From: an uncultured Solimonas sp.
GTDB lineage: Bacteria; Pseudomonadota; Gammaproteobacteria; Nevskiales; Nevskiaceae
Length of the DNA stretch: 21,450 nucleotides
Reading direction: 5' to 3'
NCBI GenBank assembly: GCA_946478985.1
Contig: CAMLDZ010000052.1
Span: 1-21,450 of the forward strand
Position numbers and translations under genes: made by a program. This document shows, piece after piece, positions 8,231 through 15,713 of the stretch. The notes beneath the pieces are model-generated. The model was not told where the DNA came from. It did not search any database and was given only the letters and a program-made list of their open reading frames with translations. How positions within the stretch are numbered: position 1 is the first letter of the stretch; every line of letters starts with the position of its first letter.

Positions 8231-10696
8231 ATGCGTTCCGGCGCCGCGCAGGATCGCACGACGATCCCCTGGCAAGAGGCGCTCGACTCCCAGGATCAGG
8301 GCCTGTGGGACTGGGACCTGGCCGGCGGCCGCATCTGGTTTTCGCCGCGCTATCTCGCCTCGCTGGGCTACGCTGCGATCAGCAGCCAGACGCAGTGGCG
8401 CGAGCAGTTGCATGCGGACGATCGCAACAAGGCCGACAGCGCCTTGCAACGACACCTGCGGGGCGAACTCGCCGAGTTCGCCAGCGCACATCGCGTCCGC
8501 GCCGCCGATGGCGGCTATCGCTGGGTAGCGATGCGCGGTCGCGTGTTCGCCCGCGCCGCCGATGGCAGCCCCGCGCGCATGCTCGGCACGCAGCACGACA
8601 TCCATCATCACATGCTCGCGCAGCTGGCCTTGCGCAACAGCGAGGCGCGTTTCCGCCAGCTGTTCGAGGACGCGCCGATCGGCATGTCGCTGACCTCGAC
8701 ACAGTGGCAATGGCTGGACGTCAATCACGCCTTCTGCCAACTGCTCGGCTACGACAAGGACGAGCTGTTGCGCCTGCAGCCCGGCGCGCTGACGCATCCG
8801 GACGACATCGCCGGCGATCACCGCGTCATTGCCCAGCTGGTGGGCGGCAGCCACCGCAGCGCGCGCCGCTTCAAGCGCTATCGGCACCGCAACGGCGAGC
8901 TGATCGATGCCCAGCTCGACACCACGCTGATCCGCGACGAGCATGGCCATCCGCAGTACTTCGTCACGCTGGTGCAGGACATGCGCGAGCGCCGCCGCCA
9001 CGAGGAGGCACTGAAGGCCGAGAAGGCGCTGGCGCAGGTCACGCTGGCGGCAATCAGCGACGGCGTGCTGCGCAGCGACCATTTGGGCCGCATCAGCTTC
9101 TGCAACGAAGCGGCAGCGGCGATGCTCGGCTATGCCGGCGAGGCCGACAGCCTGCTCGGCCAGCCGTTCGCCACCGTCGTCCGCCTGCACCGCGAGCACG
9201 GCAGCGCTGCGTTGGTGGATCCCAGCCTGGCGCCGGCCGGCGAGTCGCTGCCGTTCCTGCCGCCGCTGCTGTACCTGCGCGCCCGGCGCGGCGAGCTGCG
9301 GCCGATCGAGATCACGCGCAACAGCTTGCGCGATCACGGTAACGAACTGGGTTGCGTGTTCGTGCTGCATGATCTGTCGCGCATCCGCCGGCTATCGGAG
9401 CAGCTGATCCATCAGGCCAGCCACGACCTGCTCACCGATCTGCCGAACCGCCGCGAGTTCCAGGCCGAGCTGGCGCACCGGCTCAGCACCGCACGGCTCG
9501 CCGATGAGCAGCACGCGCTGCTGTATCTGGATCTCGACCAGTTCAAGTTGATCAACGAGATTGCCGGTCATGCGGCCGGCGACCGCATGATCTACGAGAT
9601 CGCGCTGCAGCTGCGGCGAGCACTGCCCGCCACGGCGATGCTGGCGCGGATGGGCGGCGACGAGTTCGCGATCCTGCTGCCCTACGCCGACGCCGCGGCG
9701 GCGCGCGAACTGGCCGACAACCTCACGCAGCTGATTGGCGACTACCGCTTCGAGCATGACGCCCGCGTCTATACCGTCGGCGTGAGCATCGGCATCAGCA
9801 TGATCGACGCCGGCGTGCGCGATGCCCACGCCGTGCTCGCGCAGGCCGACAGCGCCTGCTACATCGCCAAGCGCCAGGGCGGCGGCCGCCTGCAGCTCTA
9901 CCACGCCAGCGACGAGGTCGTGCGCCAGGCGCATCGAGACAGTGACTGGGCCTCACGGATCCAGCAGGCGCTCGATACCGGCCAGCTGCAGCTGCATGCG
10001 CAGCAGATCCACGCCCTGGCCGGCCGGTTGACGCCGAACTACGAGGTGTTGATCCGCATCGTCGACGAGCAGGGCCAGCTGCAGCTGCCGGGCGCCTTTC
10101 TTTCCGCCGCCGAGCGCTACGGCCTGTCCGGCCGCGTCGATCGCTGGGTGGTGCAGCAGACGCTGCAGCGCGTCGCCGACTACGCCAGCCGCCACGCGCT
10201 GCTGCCCTTCGGTTATCTGTCGATCAATCTGACCGGACATAGCGTTTCCGACGCCGCCTTCGCCGACTTCGTCCTCGATACGCTGGCCAGCTACCGCATT
10301 CCGCCGCAACTGCTGCGCTTCGAGATCACCGAGAGCGCGGCATTGCTCGGCTTCGGCACCGCGCAAAAGTTCGTGGCGCGGCTGCGCGAGCTGGGCTGCC
10401 GCGTCATGCTCGACGACTTCGGCAGCGGCTTCACCTCATTTGAATATCTGCGGCGGATGACGGTCGACGGCCTGAAGATCGACCAGGGCTACACGCAGAA
10501 CCTCGGCAGCGATCGCCTCAACCAGACCATCGTCGAGGCGATCTGCCGGATCGGCCGCGCCTTGCAACTGGAGATCGTCGCCGAAGGCGTCGAGGACACG
10601 GCCAGCCTCGACCTGCTGCGTCAGCTCGGCGTCGACTTCGTGCAGGGGCACCTGTTCCACACCTCGGTGCCGTTGAGCGAGCTGCTGCCGTCGTAG
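8231..10696 (+). CDS. PAS-PAS-PAS-GGDEF-EAL cyclic-di-GMP signalling protein
   Basis: This 821-residue soluble protein has three PAS-type sensory domains (about 12-130, 136-258, 262-390), a GGDEF domain (about 397-556) and an EAL domain (about 575-818). The cyclase motif MGGDEF is intact (GGDEF at 475-479), but no RxxD inhibitory site stands five residues before it. In the phosphodiesterase half EAL reads EVL (605-607), keeping the glutamate. [32 protein letters not shown] and the QG near the end keep the expected metal- and substrate-binding residues. Either or both activities may be real. No membrane segment is seen, so it is probably a cytoplasmic redox or ligand sensor. The start at 8231 has AGGAG with 9-nt spacing and good codon usage after it. 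An ATG at 8072 also has GGAGG, but its first 53 codons have poor third-position GC. Confidence 0.92.
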   Translation: MRSGAAQDRTTIPWQEALDSQDQGLWDWDLAGGRIWFSPRYLASLGYAAISSQTQWREQLHADDRNKADSALQRHLRGELAEFASAHRVRAADGGYRWVAMRGRVFARAADGSPARMLGTQHDIHHHMLAQLALRNSEARFRQLFEDAPIGMSLTSTQWQWLDVNHAFCQLLGYDKDELLRLQPGALTHPDDIAGDHRVIAQLVGGSHRSARRFKRYRHRNGELIDAQLDTTLIRDEHGHPQYFVTLVQDMRERRRHEEALKAEKALAQVTLAAISDGVLRSDHLGRISFCNEAAAAMLGYAGEADSLLGQPFATVVRLHREHGSAALVDPSLAPAGESLPFLPPLLYLRARRGELRPIEITRNSLRDHGNELGCVFVLHDLSRIRRLSEQLIHQASHDLLTDLPNRREFQAELAHRLSTARLADEQHALLYLDLDQFKLINEIAGHAAGDRMIYEIALQLRRALPATAMLARMGGDEFAILLPYADAAAARELADNLTQLIGDYRFEHDARVYTVGVSIGISMIDAGVRDAHAVLAQADSACYIAKRQGGGRLQLYHASDEVVRQAHRDSDWASRIQQALDTGQLQLHAQQIHALAGRLTPNYEVLIRIVDEQGQLQLPGAFLSAAERYGLSGRVDRWVVQQTLQRVADYASRHALLPFGYLSINLTGHSVSDAAFADFVLDTLASYRIPPQLLRFEITESAALLGFGTAQKFVARLRELGCRVMLDDFGSGFTSFEYLRRMTVDGLKIDQGYTQNLGSDRLNQTIVEAICRIGRALQLEIVAEGVEDTASLDLLRQLGVDFVQGHLFHTSVPLSELLPS

Positions 10697-10878
10697 GGCC
10701 TCTTGACGCTATGGCCGCCGCTGTGACGCCCCGGCAGAACTGACCGGGACGCAGCGCAAGCAAGGACGGGCGCGGGGGTAGCGGACGCACGCAAACCAGT
10801 CACGACGCAGCCATGCATCAGAACGGCCCCGCCCCTGCGGGGTGCCGCGGCGGCCACGGCGTCAGCCTGGCGGCTTGT

Positions 10879-11292
10879 TCAGCCCTTGCCCGGCACGTGC
10901 TGCCGTACCAGCGCCGCCAGCTTGACCACGTCACGGTCGCGCGACATGCCGACCTCGTCGAGCCGTTGCAGGTAGCGCTGCCAGTTGCGCTGCTGATCGC
11001 GAATCAGCTCGTCGAACACATCCCATGAGTACAGGCCGCTGTCATGGCCGTCGTCGAACACCAGCCGCACGGCGTAGTTGCCGACCGGCTCGATGCGCGC
11101 GATACCGACGGCGCGCTTGCCGCCGATCAGCATCGGCTCCGGCAGACCGTGGCCGCGCAGCTCGGCGCTCGGCGAGAACACCCGCAAGTACTCACAAGGC
11201 AAGTCGGCGCGGCGGCCGTCAGCCCAGCCGAGCTCCAGCACGCGCGTCTTGCGGTGCAGGCGGATCAGGCTGGGCGCGGCGGCGACCGTCAT
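10879..11292 (-). CDS. DUF971 / gamma-butyrobetaine hydroxylase-like N-terminal domain protein
   Basis: The 137-residue protein consists almost entirely of one DUF971 (GBBH-like_N) domain, with the typical RVLELGWADGRRADLPCEYLR beginning and the later SGLYSWDVFDEL segment. The domain resembles a small metal-binding or iron-sulfur-linked fold found at the N-terminus of carnitine-synthesis enzymes, but the function of stand-alone copies is not established. It follows hslU by 20 nt on the same strand, an association common in gammaproteobacteria, so it is probably cotranscribed with hslVU. A GAGGGA Shine-Dalgarno site precedes the ATG. Confidence 0.9.
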   Translation of the reverse strand: MTVAAAPSLIRLHRKTRVLELGWADGRRADLPCEYLRVFSPSAELRGHGLPEPMLIGGKRAVGIARIEPVGNYAVRLVFDDGHDSGLYSWDVFDELIRDQQRNWQRYLQRLDEVGMSRDRDVVKLAALVRQHVPGKG

Positions 11293-11312
11293 CGGGATCC
11301 CTCAAAGGCCCA

Positions 11313-12722
11313 TCAAAGAATGTAGCGGCTCAGGTCTTCGTCGGCGGCCAGCTTGCCGAGCTTGCCCTCGACGAAGGCGGCGTCGATCTGCAGCGTGGTG
11401 CCGGCACGTTCCGGCGCGTCGAAGCCGATGTCTTCCATCAATCGCTCCATCACCGTGTGCAGGCGACGGGCGCCGATGTTCTCGGTGCTCTCGTTGACCT
11501 GCCAGGCGATCTCGGCGATGCGCTTGAGGCCATCGGCGGTGAACTCGATGCTGACCCCCTCGGTGCCCATCAGCGCCCTGTACTGCTCGGTCAGCGAATA
11601 ATTGGGCTCGGTGAGAATGCTGAGGAAATCCTCGGCCTTCAGCGCATCGAGCTCGACGCGGATCGGCAGGCGGCCCTGCAGCTCCGGCACCAGATCGGAA
11701 GGTTTGGCCAGGTGGAAGGCGCCGGAGGCGATGAACAGCACGTGGTCGGTCTTCACCGAGCCGTACTTGGTGCTGACGGTGCTGCCTTCGATCAGCGGCA
11801 GCAGATCGCGCTGCACACCCTCGCGCGAGACGTCGGCACCGGCGTACTCGCCGCGCTTGCAGATCTTGTCGATCTCGTCGAGGAAGACGATGCCATTCTC
11901 CTCGGCGTTGTGGATCGCCTCGGTCTTGATGGCTTCTTCATCGACCAGCTTGGCCGCCTCTTCGTCGGTCAGCTGCTTGAAGGCGTCCTTGATCTTCATC
12001 TTGCGCGGCTTGGACGCGTTGGGACCCAGATTGGCGAACATCGCCTGCAGCTGCTGCGTCATCTCTTCCATGCCCGGCGGCCCCATTAGCTGCAGGTTGC
12101 CGGCCGGCACGGCGATCTTCAGTTCGATCTCCTTGTCGTCGAGCTTGCCCTCGCGCAGCTGCTTGCGAAACACCTGGCGCGCGGCGCCGTTCTCGCTGCT
12201 GCGCTGCGGGCTGGGCTCGCCGAAATCCTTGGGCGGCGGCAGCAGCAGATCGAGGATGCGCTCCTCGGCCGCGGTCTCGGCGCGGTCGCGCATCTTCTTC
12301 ATCGCCTGTTCGCGGGTCATTTTCACTGCCACGTCGACCAGATCACGGACGATGGTGTCGACGTCCTTGCCGACATAGCCCACCTCGGTGAACTTGGTTG
12401 CCTCCACCTTCACGAACGGTGCATTGGCGAGCTTGGCCAGACGCCGCGCGATCTCGGTCTTGCCGACGCCGGTGGGTCCGATCATCAGGATGTTCTTCGG
12501 GTGGATCTCGCCGCGCATCGCGCCGTCGATCTGCGCGCGGCGCCAGCGATTGCGCAGCGCGATCGCCACCGCACGCTTGGCTTTGCTCTGGCCGACGATG
12601 TGGCGGTCGAGTTCCTGGACGATTTCGCGCGGGGTCATCATCTGCGCGGACGATGCGCCGGCGGTTGGACTGCCCTGGGGGCTGCCCTGGGGGCCGGACT
12701 GCGGAAGGCTGTTGTCGTTCAT
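11313..12722 (-). CDS. hslU: HslU, ATPase subunit of the HslUV protease
   Basis: HslU is the hexameric AAA+ unfoldase that feeds substrates to HslV. The Walker A motif GPTGVGKT is at residues 82-89, the GYVG pore loop at 115-118, Walker B/DE box in IVFLDEIDK (278-286), the variable I-domain between them, the sensor-2 region [12 protein letters not shown] near the C-terminus, and the EDLSRYIL tail that docks into HslV. The product is 469 residues from Met at 12722. An ATG at 12746, overlapping the hslV end, would add eight residues. Before the conserved [11 protein letters not shown] start there is a roughly 28-residue Gly/Pro/Ser/Gln-rich extension absent from E. coli HslU. It lies directly after hslV and is likely heat-shock controlled with it. 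Confidence 0.96.
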   Translation of the reverse strand: MNDNSLPQSGPQGSPQGSPTAGASSAQMMTPREIVQELDRHIVGQSKAKRAVAIALRNRWRRAQIDGAMRGEIHPKNILMIGPTGVGKTEIARRLAKLANAPFVKVEATKFTEVGYVGKDVDTIVRDLVDVAVKMTREQAMKKMRDRAETAAEERILDLLLPPPKDFGEPSPQRSSENGAARQVFRKQLREGKLDDKEIELKIAVPAGNLQLMGPPGMEEMTQQLQAMFANLGPNASKPRKMKIKDAFKQLTDEEAAKLVDEEAIKTEAIHNAEENGIVFLDEIDKICKRGEYAGADVSREGVQRDLLPLIEGSTVSTKYGSVKTDHVLFIASGAFHLAKPSDLVPELQGRLPIRVELDALKAEDFLSILTEPNYSLTEQYRALMGTEGVSIEFTADGLKRIAEIAWQVNESTENIGARRLHTVMERLMEDIGFDAPERAGTTLQIDAAFVEGKLGKLAADEDLSRYIL

Positions 12723-12738
12723 GGGCGTGCGCACGTCA

Positions 12739-13281
12739 TCAGGCATCGAGCGTCTCGATCGTGAGATGGTGATTGGTGTAGATGCAGATATCCGCAGCGA
12801 TGTGCAGCGACTGCTCGACGATCTCGCGCGCCGACAGCTCGGTGGCGCCGACCAGCGCGCGCGCCGCTGCAGTCGCGAAGCTGCCGCCGGAACCGATCGC
12901 CATCACACCATGCGGCTCGGGCTCCATGACGTCGCCGTTGCCGGAGATCATCAGCGTCGCGGTCTTGTCGGCAACGATCAGCAGCGCTTCGAGCCGGCGC
13001 AGGTAGCGATCGGTGCGCCAGTCCTTGGCCATCTCCACTGCGGCGCGGACGAGCTGGCCGCCATGCTTCTCCAGTTTGCCCTCGAAGCGCTCGAACAGTG
13101 TGAACGCATCGGCGGTGCCGCCGGCAAAGCCGGCCAGCACGGACTCGTTGTACAGGCGCCGCACCTTGCGGGCATTGCCTTTGACCATGGTGTTGCCCAT
13201 CGAGACCTGGCCATCGCCACCGAGCGCGACCTGGCCGTTGCGCCGGACGCTGAGGATGGTGGTGCCATCGAACTGTTTCAT
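12739..13281 (-). CDS. hslV: HslV, peptidase subunit of the HslUV protease
   Basis: HslV is the threonine peptidase ring of the bacterial proteasome-like HslUV complex. The 180-residue product starts MKQFDG followed by [10 protein letters not shown], so Thr7 would be the N-terminal nucleophile after removal of a six-residue propeptide; E. coli removes only Met. The core motifs [37 protein letters not shown] and [16 protein letters not shown] are all present. The start at 13281 is set by homology; longer in-frame extension upstream runs through the promoter. It is the first gene of hslV-hslU-DUF971, with a sigma-32-type promoter about 30 nt upstream of the ATG. Confidence 0.96.
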   Translation of the reverse strand: MKQFDGTTILSVRRNGQVALGGDGQVSMGNTMVKGNARKVRRLYNESVLAGFAGGTADAFTLFERFEGKLEKHGGQLVRAAVEMAKDWRTDRYLRRLEALLIVADKTATLMISGNGDVMEPEPHGVMAIGSGGSFATAAARALVGATELSAREIVEQSLHIAADICIYTNHHLTIETLDA

Positions 13282-13318
13282 GTGATCCGTCGCCGCGGCA
13301 TAAGGAGGAATAAGCGCT

Positions 13319-13347
13319 TGGTGGGGACTGCCGCCCGCGCTTTCAAG
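13319..13347 (-). promoter_or_regulatory. Sigma-32 (heat-shock) type promoter of hslVU
   Basis: On the minus strand CTTGAAA (13347-13341), a 14-nt spacer and CCCCACCA (13326-13319) match the RpoH consensus CTTGAAA-N(13-15)-CCCCATNT closely; the -35 is perfect. Predicted transcription start is near 13312, about 30 nt before the hslV ATG. hslVU is a classic RpoH target in E. coli, so position and sequence agree. Confidence 0.85.
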
Positions 13348-13406
13348 CACCGACCGTGCCTCGTCGCCGCAAACCTGCTGCTGAACGGCGCCGCGGTGCG
13401 GGCAAC

Positions 13407-13432
13407 AAAAAAGGGCGCCTTGCGGCGCCCTT
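13407..13432 (-). terminator. Intrinsic terminator of the cysteine-rich lipoprotein gene
   Basis: On the minus strand a perfect 9-bp stem (AAGGGCGCC with GGCGCCCTT) closes a GCAA tetraloop and runs into a U-tract (T6 including the stem end). It lies 24 nt after the lipoprotein stop and 60 nt upstream of the hslV -35, so it separates the two transcripts. Confidence 0.9.
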
Positions 13433-13455
13433 CTGGTCACGCAAAGAAGCCTGGC

Positions 13456-13782
13456 TTACTGAGCAGCCGGGGCTTCGGCGGCCGGAGCTTCGGCAGCCGG
13501 AGCGGCTTCCGCGGCGGCGGCTTCGCACTTGGCCTTCGGCTCGGCGGCGCAGTCGCAAACGGCCTTCTCGCCGGTCGCGCACTGGATCGTCGCGGTCACG
13601 CCGTTGCCGCAATCCTGGGTGCAGGACTGAGCGGCAGCAGCTGCGTCGGCAGCCTGCTGTTCGGCAGCCGGCGCTTCAGCGGCCGGCGCTTCGGCCGGCG
13701 CTTCAGCCGGGGTTTCCTTCTTGCAGGCGGCGAGGGCGAGCAGTGCGGCGAGGCTCATCGCAACGATGACATTACGGTTCAT
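13456..13782 (-). CDS. Small cysteine-rich lipoprotein, unknown function
   Basis: I do not recognise a family for this 108-residue protein. Residues 1-20 form a lipoprotein signal with lipobox LAAC, so Cys20 would be lipidated. Lys21-Lys22 follow rather than Asp, which predicts outer-membrane sorting by the Lol rule. Then come an Ala/Pro/Glu-rich linker with APAEAPA-type repeats (22-52), a compact core with six cysteines at 54, 58, 68, 76, 78 and 86, and a second AEAPA-rich tail (88-108). The six cysteines could make three disulfides in the periplasm or bind metal; no function is assigned. It has its own promoter (13862-13889), a GGGAG ribosome binding site 7 nt before the ATG and its own terminator, so it is a monocistronic unit. 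Confidence 0.85.
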   Translation of the reverse strand: MNRNVIVAMSLAALLALAACKKETPAEAPAEAPAAEAPAAEQQAADAAAAAQSCTQDCGNGVTATIQCATGEKAVCDCAAEPKAKCEAAAAEAAPAAEAPAAEAPAAQ

Positions 13783-13861
13783 GGTTCAACTCCCGGGGTA
13801 ATTTTGTGGAATGGTGACGCGATCGCCGCCGCCGAAAAAATCGACAACGATTAGGCCCGGC

Positions 13862-13889
13862 ATGATACCGGCTTTTTATTGGCAAACAA
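13862..13889 (-). promoter_or_regulatory. Predicted sigma-70 promoter of the lipoprotein gene
   Basis: Minus strand TTGTTT (13889-13884), a 16-nt AT-rich spacer and TATCAT (13867-13862). Predicted start is near 13855, giving a leader of about 73 nt. The AT-rich content of this segment contrasts with the flanks. The leader contains a weak AATCG-TTGT-CGATT hairpin followed by T4, which might attenuate transcription but is too short to call. Confidence 0.55.
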
Positions 13890-13960
13890 GCGTGTTTTGG
13901 GGCGAATTCATGCGCTATTCAGGCTTTTTCTAACTTCCGGCGACGGGCCGCAGGGCGGCG

Positions 13961-13974
13961 TAGGAATTGTCCTA
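13961..13974. repeat. 14-bp inverted repeat TAGGA-N4-TCCTA
   Basis: Perfect 5-bp arms around ATTG, inside the 250-bp gene-free stretch between DUF484 and the lipoprotein gene. It could be a protein-binding site or part of a dispersed repeat; nothing else in the window matches it. The rest of the stretch holds the lipoprotein promoter (13862-13889) and the GC-rich hairpin at 14003-14026. Confidence 0.35.
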
Positions 13975-14002
13975 TCCATCGGCGCACCGCCGGGGGCGGC
14001 GA

Positions 14003-14026
14003 CGCCGGCCGATGCGGCGGCCGGCG
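14003..14026 (-). terminator. GC-rich hairpin after DUF484, possible transcript end
   Basis: CGCCGGCCG pairs perfectly with CGGCCGGCG over a 6-nt loop, starting 7 nt after the DUF484 stop on the minus strand. There is no U-tract after it, so it may stabilise the 3' end or assist termination rather than act as a standard intrinsic terminator. Confidence 0.4.
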
Positions 14027-14032
14027 AGCGGC

Positions 14033-14734
14033 TCAGGCCCGCGCGCGGATCGCCGCGGCCAGCAGTTCCGCGGTCAACTCCAGGAACATGCGGCCCTGAC
14101 GGGGCTGGAAGCGCTCCGCCTCCCGCGAGCCCAAAGCCACGAAACCCAGAGACTTTTCTTTCTCCAGCGGCACCATCGCCGCCGACAAGATCGGCTTTGC
14201 AGCCTTTGGGAACAACAGCTTGGCCCTATCCGGCGTGATCGGCCCGCACTCGATCAGCCGCGTGCGGAAGAAATTCTCGAAGGCACGCGCCAGCTTGCCA
14301 TCGCCCTCGACCGGCACCACGCCGTCGATGTCGTGGCGCTTGTAGTGGCTGGTGCTGATGCCGATCAGCGACTCATCGATGTCGAAGTCCTCGCGCATGC
14401 ACTTGCCCAGACCGGCGGCGACAGCGGCCAGGCTCGGCGCGCGAATCAGGGTGCGCGCCAGCCGGTGCACATGATCCTGCCGGCGCTCGTTGTCGCGCGC
14501 CGCCTCGAGCAGGCGCTCCAGCCGGTCTTCGAGGCGCTGGTTCTTGGCACGCAGCATCTCCACCTGCTTTTCGATCAGCGACACCGCCGAACCGCTGCGA
14601 TGCTTGAGTTCGATGGTCTCCAGCAGATCCGGATGCCGCGCCAGGAAATCCGGGTGCGCCTTCAGATAGGCCACCAGCTCGCGCTCATTGAGCTTGACGA
14701 CGCCGGCTTCCTTGGGCGCGCTCACTTCGGCCAT
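14033..14734 (-). CDS. DUF484 family protein (GAF-like)
   Basis: The 233-residue protein belongs to DUF484 (PF04340). The N-terminus carries the typical LNERELVAYLKAHPDFLARHPDLL segment (about 15-38) and a coiled coil (about 55-90), followed by a GAF-like domain (about 95-230) that includes VPLEKEKSLGFVALGSREAERF. Function is not established; in many gammaproteobacteria the gene lies between dapF and xerC. Here its start overlaps the dapF stop by 13 nt, so it is cotranscribed with dapF, but xerC does not follow. Confidence 0.92.
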   Translation of the reverse strand: MAEVSAPKEAGVVKLNERELVAYLKAHPDFLARHPDLLETIELKHRSGSAVSLIEKQVEMLRAKNQRLEDRLERLLEAARDNERRQDHVHRLARTLIRAPSLAAVAAGLGKCMREDFDIDESLIGISTSHYKRHDIDGVVPVEGDGKLARAFENFFRTRLIECGPITPDRAKLLFPKAAKPILSAAMVPLEKEKSLGFVALGSREAERFQPRQGRMFLELTAELLAAAIRARA

Positions 14735-15561
14735 TCCAGCTCCCCTTCAAACACGGTTTCGGCCGGTCCTGTCATCAGCACCGGCTCACCCTCGCCTGCC
14801 CATTCGATCTGCAGCTCGCCGCCGCGCACCTGCACGCGCACACGCTCACCGAGCCGGCCCCAGAGGCGGCCGACGACGACGGCCGCGCAGGCGCCGCTAC
14901 CGCAGGACAGGGTTTCACCGGAACCCCGCTCATAGACACGCAGGCGTACCCAGTCACGGCCGCGGACCTGCAGGAAGCCGACATTGACGCTCTGCGGAAA
15001 CGCCGGATGCTCCTGCAGCGCCCTGCCCAGTTCGTGCACCGGCGCCAGATCGACATCCGTCACCGCGATCACCGCGTGCGGATTGCCCATGCTGACGGCA
15101 CCGATCTCGACCGGCTCGCCGTTGTCGAGGGTCAGGCTGTAGTGCAGCGCACGCGCCGCCGCCTTGAACGGGATCTGCTCCGGCTCCAGTCGCGGCACGC
15201 CCATGTTGACCCGGTAGCGGTTGCCCTCGACGTGCGCGAGTTCCAGCACGCTGGTCTGCGTGCGCACACGGATATTGGGCTTGTCCGACAGGCCGTGCTC
15301 ATGAACGAAGCGCGCCAGCGCCCGCGAGCCGTTGCCGCATTGGCCGACCTCGCTGCCGTCGGCATTGAAGATCCGGTAATTGAAGTCGACATCCGCCGAC
15401 GACGGCGCCTCCACCACCAGCACCTGGTCGCAGCCGACGCCGAAGCGGCGGTCGCTGAGCCGGTGCAGCAGGGCGGGAGTCGGCTGGAAGGCCTCGCGGG
15501 TGGCGTCGATGACAACGAAATCGTTGCCGGCGCCGTGCATCTTGGTGAAGTGCAGCTTCAT
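14722..15561 (-). CDS. dapF: Diaminopimelate epimerase
   Basis: DapF converts LL- to meso-diaminopimelate, the precursor of lysine and of the murein cross-link. The 279-residue product has the start KMHGAGNDFVVID, the first catalytic cysteine in GQCGNGSRALARF (Cys75), SMGNPHAV, and the second cysteine in LSCGSGACAA (Cys220), a two-cysteine acid-base pair as in the E. coli enzyme. The ATG at 15561 is set by homology. Upstream there is no Shine-Dalgarno site, but TACAAT ends 6 nt before the ATG. The 3' end overlaps DUF484 by 13 nt. Confidence 0.97.
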   Translation of the reverse strand: MKLHFTKMHGAGNDFVVIDATREAFQPTPALLHRLSDRRFGVGCDQVLVVEAPSSADVDFNYRIFNADGSEVGQCGNGSRALARFVHEHGLSDKPNIRVRTQTSVLELAHVEGNRYRVNMGVPRLEPEQIPFKAAARALHYSLTLDNGEPVEIGAVSMGNPHAVIAVTDVDLAPVHELGRALQEHPAFPQSVNVGFLQVRGRDWVRLRVYERGSGETLSCGSGACAAVVVGRLWGRLGERVRVQVRGGELQIEWAGEGEPVLMTGPAETVFEGELEWPK

Positions 15562-15567
15562 GCCGAT

Positions 15568-15573
15568 ATTGTA
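15568..15573 (-). promoter_or_regulatory. -10 element of dapF placed for a leaderless start
   Basis: TACAAT on the minus strand (five of six to TATAAT), then ATCGGC and the dapF ATG. Normal initiation distance would place the first transcribed base at or next to the A of ATG. The -35 is weak or absent. Confidence 0.45.
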
Positions 15574-15713
15574 GACGGGCGCCGCCATCGACTACGAGGC
15601 TGCCGTCGTGCAGCGGTCCGGCGATCCCGAACGCCGTCGCCGCCGGAGCGGCGGCATCTGCAGCATGGGCGACGATTCATCGCTTGCACAGACTGCGGCG
15701 CTAAGCTGCCGCC

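Noticed and set aside
10827..10842. CCCCGC-CCCT-GCGGGG hairpin between the GGDEF/EAL gene and DUF971
   Set aside because: Short 6-bp stem with no U-tract on either strand; not enough to call a terminator for the convergent genes. The 182-bp spacer otherwise shows nothing clear.
12388..13854. 488-codon plus-strand open frame antisense to hslV and the lipoprotein
   Set aside because: Runs antisense through three real elements; the Gly/Arg/Ser-rich end is the complement of the AEAPA repeats. The TTG at 13318 with its Shine-Dalgarno match is in this frame but has no protein-like features.
15684..15707. TTGCAC ... TAAGCT as a full promoter for the lipid kinase
   Set aside because: The spacer is only 12 nt, too short for a sigma-70 promoter; only the -10-like hexamer is kept as a weak observation.
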